A stretch of DNA of 5,166 nucleotides, from the NCBI GenBank assembly GCA_964612075.1, contig CAZTFC010000100.1, positions 1 to 5,166 on the forward strand, written 5' to 3'. The position numbers were made by a program, and so were the translations under genes. The notes below the pieces were generated by a model. The model worked only from the letters and a program-made list of their open reading frames with translations. It was not told the DNA's origin and did no database searches. Of the stretch, positions 1 to 5,166 are shown in pieces. How positions within the stretch are numbered: position 1 is the first letter of the stretch; every line of letters starts with the position of its first letter. Source of the stretch: UBA2219 sp964612075 (GTDB lineage Bacteria > Desulfobacterota > Deferrimicrobia > Deferrimicrobiales > Deferrimicrobiaceae).

Positions 1-908
1 CCGGCGAGCTGCCCCTGCTTGACCGCGCTGCGCCAGCCGAAATTGATCCGGCTTTTCCCGAGGTGGATGTCGTTCACCTCGGCGCAGTCGCCGGCGGCGT
101 AGATGTTGGAGACGTCGGTCGCGAGGTACTCGGAGACGAGGATCCCGGAGGCCGCCTTCACACCGGTCCCTTCCAGGAAGCCGACGTTCGGGAAGCGCTC
201 GACGGCCGCCACGACCAGGGAGCAGCGGATCGCCTCGCCCGCCGTCGTCACCACGTCGCAGCTCCTGCCGTCGACGTCGATCACGTCGGCGATCTCCGCT
301 CCTTCCCGGATTTTCACGCCCTTCGAGCGGAGGCGCTCCGCGATCTTCGCCTCGGCCTCCGGCGGGATCGGGTTCCCGGCCCGCGGCGGGCCGGGGCTGA
401 TCCAGGTGACCTGGTTGCCGGCCATCCGCAGCGCCCGCGCCGCCTCGATGCCGAGGTAGCCGGGGCCGAAGACCACGGTGCGGTCGGAGCGCATCGCGCG
501 CTCCCGCAGGCGCGTCGCGTCGCCCAGGGAGTTGAGGACGAGGGAGAAGCCCGGCACGGCCGAAAGCGCCGGCGGAGCGACGGGGCGCGCCCCCGTGGCG
601 ATGCACAGGAAATTGTAGCCCTCCCCGGTGCCGTCGGTGAACAGGACCCGGTTCCCCTCCGCGTCCACGCGGCGGGCCCGTTTTCCCGGCAGGATCCGGA
701 TCCGCAGCTCCTCGAGATCCTTCGCCAGCGGGTTGGCCATGGCGGGCAGCTCCCGCTCGCCGGAGACCAGGTCGGGCAGCGCCGGCCGCAGGTACGGGGC
801 GGCGTGCTCCTCCGTGGCGACGACGATCTCCGCGGCCCTGTCGAGACGGCGCGCCTCCCTGGCGGCCGCGATCCCGGCCGGCCCGCTTCCGAGGATCAGG
901 TATCTCAT
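1..908 (-). CDS. NAD(P)/FAD-dependent oxidoreductase (pyridine nucleotide-disulfide reductase superfamily), 3' end cut by window
   Basis: I translated this frame by hand: 302 codons are open from ATG (908-906) to the window edge, with no stop. The first Rossmann FAD motif is G7-S-G-P-A-G12 after a start of MRYLILG; E33 or E34 sits where the acid that binds the FAD ribose is expected. An ATG motif follows at residues 104-106. The second Rossmann (NAD(P)) motif is G148-P-G-Y-L-G153, followed by I-E. The FAD-contacting motif YAAGDCAE is at 270-277, and a family-typical W292...QG299 follows. The segment Y39-L-R-P-A-L matches the YxRPxL segment of NirB-like and rubredoxin/ferredoxin reductase-like members; no redox CxxxxC, and no CoA-disulfide-reductase-type cysteine, is seen there. 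Catalysis is therefore probably FAD-mediated electron transfer from NAD(P)H to an unknown acceptor. The interface domain, perhaps 80-110 residues, is missing. It lies 29 bases after phoU with a good ribosome-binding site, so co-transcription is likely. The fold is secure; the substrate is not known. Confidence 0.9.
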   Translation of the reverse strand, partial: MRYLILGSGPAGIAAAREARRLDRAAEIVVATEEHAAPYLRPALPDLVSGERELPAMANPLAKDLEELRIRILPGKRARRVDAEGNRVLFTDGTGEGYNFLCIATGARPVAPPALSAVPGFSLVLNSLGDATRLRERAMRSDRTVVFGPGYLGIEAARALRMAGNQVTWISPGPPRAGNPIPPEAEAKIAERLRSKGVKIREGAEIADVIDVDGRSCDVVTTAGEAIRCSLVVAAVERFPNVGFLEGTGVKAASGILVSEYLATDVSNIYAAGDCAEVNDIHLGKSRINFGWRSAVKQGQLA

Positions 909-913
909 GGGCG

Positions 914-919
914 CCCTCC
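914..919 (-). promoter_or_regulatory. Ribosome-binding site of the oxidoreductase gene
   Basis: GGAGGG on the minus strand lies 5 bases upstream of the ATG at 908. This supports that start, although the gene is otherwise known only as an open frame running off the window. Confidence 0.75.
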
Positions 920-937
920 GTGGGTGAAAGGAACCAC

Positions 938-1618
938 TTATTCTACCTTGGGAGGCCCCTGGTGGCGGATGTCCTTCCCCTTGACCATGAAGATGACGTC
1001 CTCGCAGATGTTCGTCGCGTGGTCGGCGATCCGCTCCAGGTGCCGCGAGACCAGGATCAGGTCCATCGCCCGCGGGATCGTGGTGGGGTCCGACGACATG
1101 TAGGTGAGCAGCTCCCGGAACACCTGGTCTTTCAGCTGGTCCACGGCGTCGTCCCGCAGGATCGTCCGCTGCGCCAGCTCGTCGTCCCCCTTCACGTAGG
1201 CGTCCAGCGCGTCCTTCAGCATCCCCTGCGCGATCTCGCCCATCCGGGGGATGTCGATCAGCGGCTTGAGCGGCGGCACGCGGAGCAGGTCCTCGGCGGC
1301 CTCGAGGATGTTGATCGCCTGGTCCCCGATCCGCTCCAGGTCGATGATGATCTTCATCGCCGCGGCGACGAACCGCAGGTCGTACGCCGCCGGCTGCCGC
1401 AGCGCGATGATCTCGAGGCACGCCTCGTCGATCTCGACGTGGAGCTGGTTGACCTGCGTCTCCATCGCCCGGACCTCGGGCAACAGTCCCGCGTCGCGCT
1501 GCACCAGCGCCTGCACCACCCTCCGCGTCATCGCCTCGGCCAGCCCCCCCATCCGGAGGACCAGCTCTTTCAGCACCGCAAGCTGTTCCGTGTAATGCTC
1601 CGAGATCCGCTTCGCCAT
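938..1618 (-). CDS. phoU: Phosphate signalling regulator PhoU
   Basis: The protein has 226 residues, close to the usual PhoU length (about 220-240). PhoU is a cytoplasmic all-helical protein of two similar three-helix bundles. It links the Pst transporter to the PhoR-type sensor kinase and limits phosphate uptake. Each bundle's metal-binding E-x-x-x-D motif is visible: E95-RIG-D99 in DLERIGDQAINI and E195-RIA-D199 in HLERIADHATNI. The start MAKRISEHYTEQL matches family N-termini such as those with an HxxxFxxxL-like pattern. The frame stays open far upstream through pstB, so the start rests on protein similarity. The Shine-Dalgarno is poor: GGGAAGG is about 13 bases away and a run of G almost touches the ATG. 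It follows pstB after 38 bases. The product is certain; the start is probable. Confidence 0.96.
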   Translation of the reverse strand: MAKRISEHYTEQLAVLKELVLRMGGLAEAMTRRVVQALVQRDAGLLPEVRAMETQVNQLHVEIDEACLEIIALRQPAAYDLRFVAAAMKIIIDLERIGDQAINILEAAEDLLRVPPLKPLIDIPRMGEIAQGMLKDALDAYVKGDDELAQRTILRDDAVDQLKDQVFRELLTYMSSDPTTIPRAMDLILVSRHLERIADHATNICEDVIFMVKGKDIRHQGPPKVE

Positions 1619-1627
1619 GCCCCCGTC

Positions 1628-1646
1628 ACCGCCTTCCCGTGGCGGT
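1628..1646 (-). promoter_or_regulatory. Small hairpin in the pstB-phoU gap
   Basis: On the minus strand ACCGCC (1646-1641) and GGCGGT (1633-1628) form a perfect 6-bp stem around the 7-base loop ACGGGAA. The purine-rich stretch that would serve as the more distant Shine-Dalgarno of phoU lies in the loop and 3' arm, and the stem ends 9 bases before the phoU ATG. No U-run follows, so it is not an intrinsic terminator. Modulation of phoU translation is inference; short GC-rich stems also arise by chance in such DNA. Confidence 0.35.
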
Positions 1647-1656
1647 CCGGCCGCTT

Positions 1657-2418
1657 TCAGCCGAACCTTCCGGTGATGTACTCCTCGGTCCGCTTGTCCG
1701 AGGGGTTCGTGAAGATCCTGCCGCTCTTGTCCATCTCGATCAGCTCGCCGAGCAGGAAGAAGGCGACGTTGTCCGAGATCCGCGCCGCCTGCTGCATGTT
1801 GTGGGTCACCACCACGATGGTGTACTTCTCGCTCAGGTCCTCGATGAGCTCCTCGATCTTCGCGGTGGAGACCGGGTCGAGGGCCGAGCACGGCTCGTCC
1901 ATCAGCAGCACCTCCGGCTCCACGGCCAGGGCGCGCGCGATGCACAGCCGCTGCTGCTGCCCGCCGGACAGGGAGACCCCCGGGCTGTCCAGCTTGTCCT
2001 TCACCTCGTTCCAGAGCGCCGCCATCTCGAGCGACTTCTCGACGACGTCCGCCAGCTCTCCCCGGGACCATCTCTTCCCGTTCAGCCTGAGCCCCACCGC
2101 GACGTTCTCGAACACCGACATCCTGGGGAAGGGGTTGGGCTGCTGAAACACCATTCCCACCCTCCGGCGGAGGTTCACGGGGTCGACCTGGTCGGACAGG
2201 ATGTTCCGGCCTTCCAGCAGGATCTCCCCGGTCATCCGGAAGCCCGGGGTCATGTCGTGCATCCGGTTCAGGCACCGGATGAAGGTGCTCTTCCCGCACC
2301 CCGACGGCCCCATGACGGAGGTCACGGAGAACCGGGCGATGTCCATGCGGATGTCCTTCAGGACCTGGTTGCTCCCGAACCAGCCGCTCAGGTTCCGGAT
2401 CTCGAAAACGTTGTCCAT
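1657..2418 (-). CDS. pstB: Phosphate ABC transporter ATP-binding protein PstB
   Basis: This 253-residue protein (usual length about 250-260) is the cytoplasmic ATPase that powers phosphate import through PstC and PstA. All ABC motifs are intact: Walker A GPSGCGKST at 37-45, Q-loop in VFQQPNPF (Q92/Q93), signature LSGGQQQR at 150-157, Walker B LLMDEP at 171-176 with the catalytic E175, D-loop SALD at 178-181 and switch H206. The stretches FQQPNPFP and DEPCSALDP, and the C-terminal NPSDKRTEEYITGRFG, are typical of PstB rather than other importers. The start at 2418 has AGGAGG 4 bases upstream. The frame is open further upstream inside pstA, but that extension carries no ABC sequence and is rejected. 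It begins 8 bases after pstA. Confidence 0.98.
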   Translation of the reverse strand: MDNVFEIRNLSGWFGSNQVLKDIRMDIARFSVTSVMGPSGCGKSTFIRCLNRMHDMTPGFRMTGEILLEGRNILSDQVDPVNLRRRVGMVFQQPNPFPRMSVFENVAVGLRLNGKRWSRGELADVVEKSLEMAALWNEVKDKLDSPGVSLSGGQQQRLCIARALAVEPEVLLMDEPCSALDPVSTAKIEELIEDLSEKYTIVVVTHNMQQAARISDNVAFFLLGELIEMDKSGRIFTNPSDKRTEEYITGRFG

Positions 2419-2422
2419 CCTG

Positions 2423-2428
2423 CCTCCT
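2423..2428 (-). promoter_or_regulatory. pstB ribosome-binding site overlapping the pstA stop codon
   Basis: A perfect AGGAGG lies 4 bases before the pstB ATG. Its first two bases are the last two of the pstA stop codon TAG (2429-2427). Ribosomes ending pstA therefore stop on the pstB initiation site, which suggests translational coupling of the permease and ATPase subunits. The overlap is seen directly; coupling is inferred. Confidence 0.85.
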
Positions 2429-3263
2429 ATTTCCTTTCCCGGGTCAGGAACCGGGCGCCGATATTGATGATCAGCACGAGCGTGATGAGGACCAGCGCCG
2501 CCGCCCACGCCTTGTCGTGCCAGTCCGCGTAGGGGGATATCGCGTAGGAAAACACCTGCAGCGGCATGGCCGCCATCGGCTGGTCCAGCCGCGTCTGCCA
2601 GAACTGGTTCCCCAGGACGGTGAACAGGAGGGGGGCCGTCTCCCCGACGATGCGCGCCATGGCCAGCAGGATCCCGGTGAGGATCCCCGCCGACGCGGTC
2701 GGGACCACGATGCGCAGCGTCGTCTTCCACCGCTCGATCCCCAGCGCCAGGGCAGCCTCCCGGACCGACCGGGGCACGGTGCGCAGCATGTCTTCCGTGG
2801 TCCGCGCGACGATCGGGATGAAGATCATGGTGAGCGCCGCCGCGCCCGCCCAGGCGGAGAACCGCTTCATCGGCAGGACGACGAGGATGTAGCCGAAGAT
2901 GCCCATGATGATGGAGGGGACCCCGGTCAGGGAATCCACGGCGAAGCGGACGGCGGAGGCGAACTTCCCGCGGCCGTACTCCGCGAGGTAGATCCCGCAC
3001 ATGACCGCCATCGGGACGGACCAGGCCATCGTGAGGAGCGTGACGACGAGGGAGCCGACGATCCCGTTGGCGATCCCGCCTCCCGTCTCCCCGACGGGGC
3101 GGGGGAGGTCGGTCAGCAGGCTCCAGCGCAGCTCCTTGGCGCCCTTGGACACCAGGTCGAAGAAGATCAGGAACAGCGGGAGGATGACCAGGAGGGCGCA
3201 CAGGTAGAAGGTCCACCGCATCCCCGCGTCCATCGCCTTCCGGCGGAAACCGATCGTCGTCAT
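2427..3263 (-). CDS. pstA: Phosphate ABC transporter permease PstA
   Basis: This 278-residue inner-membrane protein forms the phosphate channel with PstC. Hydrophobic segments fit six transmembrane helices: roughly 18-38, 67-94, 107-131, 139-154, 188-206 and 253-271. The binding-protein-dependent permease EAA loop, which docks on PstB, is clear: E169-A-A-L-A-L-G175 through P188. Family motifs GVPSIIMGIFG (114-124) and GETAPLLFT (207-215) separate it from general permeases. The hydrophilic loop around 40-66 and the stretch 217-250, which includes QPMAAMPLQVF, fit the PstA type. The ATG at 3263 has GGAGGG 10 bases upstream, inside pstC. M11 and M15 are possible later starts but lack a comparable site. 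Gaps are 4 bases to pstC and 8 to pstB, indicating one transcript. Confidence 0.97.
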   Translation of the reverse strand: MTTIGFRRKAMDAGMRWTFYLCALLVILPLFLIFFDLVSKGAKELRWSLLTDLPRPVGETGGGIANGIVGSLVVTLLTMAWSVPMAVMCGIYLAEYGRGKFASAVRFAVDSLTGVPSIIMGIFGYILVVLPMKRFSAWAGAAALTMIFIPIVARTTEDMLRTVPRSVREAALALGIERWKTTLRIVVPTASAGILTGILLAMARIVGETAPLLFTVLGNQFWQTRLDQPMAAMPLQVFSYAISPYADWHDKAWAAALVLITLVLIINIGARFLTRERK

Positions 3264-3267
3264 GGGG

Positions 3268-4197
3268 TCACATCCCTCCGGAGGCGCTCTTCACCATCTT
3301 CGCGAGCATCCACTTCGACGCGAGGTTGACGACGAACGTCACCAGGAACAGCAGGAGGCCGACCAGGATGAGCGAGGAGAGCTGCAGGTCGGCGGCCTCC
3401 GCGAACTCGTTGGCGATCACCGCGGCCATGGAGTATCCCTGCTGGAACAGGGACGTGAGGATCTCCGGCCGGTTCCCGATGACCATCGTCACCGCCATCG
3501 TCTCGCCGAGCGCCCGGCCCAGCCCCAGCACGGTCGCCCCGAAGATGCCGGGGATGCAGTGCTGCCCGATGACGATCCGGATCATCTCCCACCGGGTGCC
3601 GCCCAGCGCCAGGACCGCCTCCTTCTGCCGCGCCGGGACCGTGGCCAGGACCTCCCGGCTGACCGAGAGGATGAACGGCACGATCATGATGGCCAGGAGG
3701 ACCCCGGCCGCCAGCAGGCTCGGCCCGTAGACGGGGCCCTTGAACAGCGGGATCCAGCCGAGGTGCTTCGCCGCCGGCTTCATGACCCAGTCCCGCAGCA
3801 TCGGCACCAGGACGAAGATCCCCCACAGCCCGTAGATGACGCTGGGAATCGCCGCCAGCAGCTCCGCCAGGAGGGAGACCGGTTTCTTGAGCCACCGCGG
3901 GGCGAAGTCGTTGATGAAGATCGCCGCCCCCACGCTCAAAGGAACGGCGATCAGGATCGCGAGAAGGGAGGTGACCGCGGTGCCGTACAGGAAGGGGAGC
4001 GCCCCGAACTTCTCGTCGACCGGGTCCCACTCCAGCGAGAAGAGGAATCCCGCCCCGAACTTCCGGATCGCGGGCAGCGACTCGCGGAGCATCACCGCGA
4101 AGAGCAGCAGGGCGAGAGCCAGAACGGCGAAGGCGAAGAAGGCGGAAAGCCCTTCGAAGATCCGGTCTTTCGGGTTCCTTCCGGTCGGCGCGGCCAT
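3268..4197 (-). CDS. pstC: Phosphate ABC transporter permease PstC
   Basis: This 309-residue protein is the second inner-membrane channel subunit. A short polar N-terminus leads into helix 1 (about 17-37). A periplasmic loop with FLFSLEWDPV (51-60) is typical of PstC. Further hydrophobic stretches lie at about 70-96, 107-134, 160-180, 213-240 and 273-293. The EAA loop for PstB contact is E193-A-V-L-A-L-G199, preceded by VPARQK. AIPSVIYGLWG (116-126) and LGRALGETMAVTMVIGN (226-242) are PstC family motifs. The ATG at 4197 is preceded by GGGGAGGG, but 14 bases away, which is longer than usual; a weak AAGAG lies nearer. The last codons GGA-GGG-ATG-TGA also contain the pstA ribosome-binding site. 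It follows pstS after 144 bases and is 4 bases from pstA. Confidence 0.97.
   Translation of the reverse strand: MAAPTGRNPKDRIFEGLSAFFAFAVLALALLLFAVMLRESLPAIRKFGAGFLFSLEWDPVDEKFGALPFLYGTAVTSLLAILIAVPLSVGAAIFINDFAPRWLKKPVSLLAELLAAIPSVIYGLWGIFVLVPMLRDWVMKPAAKHLGWIPLFKGPVYGPSLLAAGVLLAIMIVPFILSVSREVLATVPARQKEAVLALGGTRWEMIRIVIGQHCIPGIFGATVLGLGRALGETMAVTMVIGNRPEILTSLFQQGYSMAAVIANEFAEAADLQLSSLILVGLLLFLVTFVVNLASKWMLAKMVKSASGGM
3274..3279 (-). promoter_or_regulatory. pstA ribosome-binding site inside the pstC 3' end
   Basis: GGAGGG encodes the final Gly-Gly of PstC and lies 10 bases before the pstA ATG (3263). With the pstC stop only 4 bases before that ATG, this arrangement favours coupled translation of the two permeases. 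Confidence 0.7.
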
Positions 4198-4211
4198 CCT
4201 GAAGCTCTTTT

Positions 4212-4219
4212 CCCTCCCC
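4212..4219 (-). promoter_or_regulatory. Probable pstC ribosome-binding site with long spacing
   Basis: GGGGAGGG on the minus strand ends 14 bases before the pstC ATG (4197), longer than the usual 5-10. The intervening AAAAGAG may act instead as a weak site 7 bases from the start. No better start codon for PstC is visible in frame nearby, so initiation may be moderate. Confidence 0.5.
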
Positions 4220-4222
4220 GGT

Positions 4223-4285
4223 GTTCCCCGGCCCGCAGGCCGGAACGGGAAGAGGGGAAGGTCGCCCTTCCCCCCGGATCCCGTT
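4223..4285 (-). promoter_or_regulatory. Two adjoining tetraloop-capped hairpins between pstS and pstC
   Basis: On the minus strand, hairpin 1 (4285-4244) has an outer stem AACGGG/CCCGTT, an internal loop (ATCC against TT), an inner 10-bp stem GGGGGGAAGG/CCTTCCCCTC with one G-U pair, and the loop GCGA, a GNRA tetraloop. Hairpin 2 (4243-4228) abuts it: CCGGCC/GGCCGG around TGCG, a UNCG-type loop closed by C-G. Hairpin 2 can also extend as GUUCC/GGAAC down to 4223 with a 2-base bulge, competing with the outer stem of hairpin 1. No U-run follows, so an ordinary intrinsic terminator is unlikely. Known intercistronic stem-loops after binding-protein genes often stabilise the upstream message or dampen downstream expression; that role here is inferred. 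The rest of the 144-base gap shows nothing clear. Confidence 0.6.
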
Positions 4286-4341
4286 TCTTGCGCCCCGGCC
4301 TCTCGATGGCAGGGACGACGATGCGGCGTCAGCTCAGCGAA

Positions 4342-5166
4342 TCAATACAGCGGCTTCCCCTTGTGCGTGATCTGCCGCAGCGTCTTGTCCACCATGTCCA
4401 CGACCGGCTTGGGGAGGGGGGCGTAGTCGAGCGCCTCCTCCATCTTCTGCCCGTCGCGGATCGCCCACTTCAGGAACTGGACCAGCGCTTTGCCCTTCGC
4501 CTCGTCCTTCTGCTCCTTGTACACCAGCAGCCAGGTCAGCCCGGCGATCGGGTACGATTCCTTCCCCGGGGCGTCGACGATGGAGACGCGGAAGTCGGCG
4601 GGCATCGTCTTCGCCGCGCCGGCGGCGGCCGCCGAGGTCGCCTCGAGCGTCGGGGCGACGAACTGCCCCTCGCGGTTGCGCAGCGACGCCACGGACATTT
4701 TATTCTGCTTGGCGTAGGCCAGCTCGACGTACCCGACGGCGCCCGGCGTCTGCTTCACCACCCCGGCCACGCCCTCGTTCCCCTTGCCGCCCAGCCCCAC
4801 GGGCCACTTGACGGACTTGCCGCGCCCCACCTTCGCCCTCCACTCGGCGTTCACGGCGGACAGGTAGTTCGTGAAGATGTCGGTCGTGCCCGACCCGTCG
4901 GACCGGTGGGCGACGACGATGTCGGTGTTGGGGAGCTTGAAATCCTTGTTCAGATCGAAGATCTTCGGGTCGTTCCAGCGGGTGATCTTTCCGAGGAAGA
5001 TCTCCGCGAGGACGTCCCGCGTCATTTTCAGGCCGGAGTCCACGCCCGGGACGTTGTAGACCACCGCGACCGCGCCGATGGCGGTGGGGAGGTGGAGGAT
5101 CGGGCCGGGGAGCTTGCCGAGCTCCTCTTCCGTCATCGGGGCGTCGGAGGCGCCGAAATCGACCGT
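4342..5166 (-). CDS. pstS: Phosphate ABC transporter substrate-binding protein PstS, N-terminus cut by window
   Basis: The visible 274 residues are the C-terminal part of the high-affinity periplasmic phosphate-binding protein. From memory of E. coli mature PstS, the first residue here (TVDFGASDAP) matches about residue 49, so the signal peptide, about 48 mature residues and the early phosphate ligands lie outside the window. The conserved ligand aspartate is D8 of the fragment, in GASDAP (E. coli D56). The loop R88-S-D-G-S-G-T94 matches the E. coli ligands R135, S139, G140 and T141. Other shared stretches are FLGKITRWND, VKWPVGLGGKGN, PGAVGYVELAYAKQN and the C-terminal GKPLY. The frame stays open to the window edge with conserved sequence, so an internal ATG at 5136 is not the start. 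It is the first gene of the operon seen here and probably the most highly expressed. Confidence 0.98.
   Translation of the reverse strand, partial: TVDFGASDAPMTEEELGKLPGPILHLPTAIGAVAVVYNVPGVDSGLKMTRDVLAEIFLGKITRWNDPKIFDLNKDFKLPNTDIVVAHRSDGSGTTDIFTNYLSAVNAEWRAKVGRGKSVKWPVGLGGKGNEGVAGVVKQTPGAVGYVELAYAKQNKMSVASLRNREGQFVAPTLEATSAAAAGAAKTMPADFRVSIVDAPGKESYPIAGLTWLLVYKEQKDEAKGKALVQFLKWAIRDGQKMEEALDYAPLPKPVVDMVDKTLRQITHKGKPLY

Noticed and set aside
909..937. Terminator or promoter between phoU and the oxidoreductase gene
   Set aside because: The 29-base gap shows no inverted repeat, U-run or recognisable -35/-10 pair, only the ribosome-binding site.
920..2146. Long plus-strand open frame (408 codons) opposite phoU and pstB
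   Set aside because: Its translation is rich in Arg, His, Asp and Pro with no recognisable domain, and it lies antisense to two well-supported genes. It is a GC-rich shadow, as are the similar plus-strand frames at 63-1103, 1639-2532 and 2517-3329.
1619..2299. N-terminal extension of the phoU frame into pstB
   Set aside because: The frame is open, but the extension is low-complexity, shows no domain and overlaps the whole of a clear PstB reading in another frame. PhoU of normal length starts at 1618.
2419..3216. N-terminal extension of the pstB frame across pstA
   Set aside because: The extra residues are Arg/Pro/Gly-rich noise, while pstA in its own frame has clear permease motifs, and AGGAGG supports the start at 2418.
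3260..4030. Second minus-strand open frame within pstC
   Set aside because: It overlaps pstC in another frame and gives Gly/Arg/Pro-rich sequence without transmembrane pattern or domain.
4223..4285. Rho-independent terminator after pstS
   Set aside because: The stems are strong, but the bases that follow are purine-rich rather than a U-run, and pstC follows directly as part of the same operon. Partial attenuation cannot be excluded.
5134..5136. ATG at 5136 as the start of pstS
   Set aside because: The frame continues upstream to the window edge and encodes the conserved DFGASDAP motif with a phosphate ligand, so this is an internal methionine.

Overview
The window holds most of a phosphate-specific transport (Pst) operon, read entirely on the minus strand in the order pstS-pstC-pstA-pstB-phoU, followed by one further gene for an FAD/NAD(P)-dependent oxidoreductase. 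Both ends are cut. The 5' end of pstS lies beyond the high-coordinate edge, so any promoter or Pho box upstream of the operon is not visible. The oxidoreductase runs off the low-coordinate edge. The DNA is strongly GC-rich, and for that reason many long open frames exist on the plus strand; they are shadows of the real genes.

Layout from high to low coordinate, which is the direction of transcription: pstS (5166-4342, periplasmic phosphate-binding protein, N-terminus missing); a 144-base gap with two adjoining hairpins; pstC (4197-3268, permease); a 4-base gap; pstA (3263-2427, permease); an 8-base gap in which the pstA stop codon overlaps the pstB ribosome-binding site; pstB (2418-1657, ATPase); a 38-base gap with a small hairpin; phoU (1618-938, regulator); a 29-base gap; and the oxidoreductase (908-1). 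No stretch over 300 bases lacks a gene, and there are no RNA genes, mobile elements or CRISPR repeats.

Together PstS captures phosphate outside the inner membrane, PstC and PstA form the channel, PstB supplies ATP hydrolysis, and PhoU couples transporter state to phosphate signalling. The place of the oxidoreductase in this scheme is unknown. No phoB, phoR, ppk or ppx gene is seen here.

The protein sequences, especially PstS with its DFGASDAP, RSDGSGT and C-terminal GKPLY motifs, resemble proteobacterial-type Pst proteins. A GC-rich Gram-negative bacterium, proteobacterial or a deltaproteobacterium-like relative, is the best guess, but the window does not settle it. I see no new biological system. 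The most interesting non-coding signal is the pair of tetraloop-capped hairpins between pstS and pstC.
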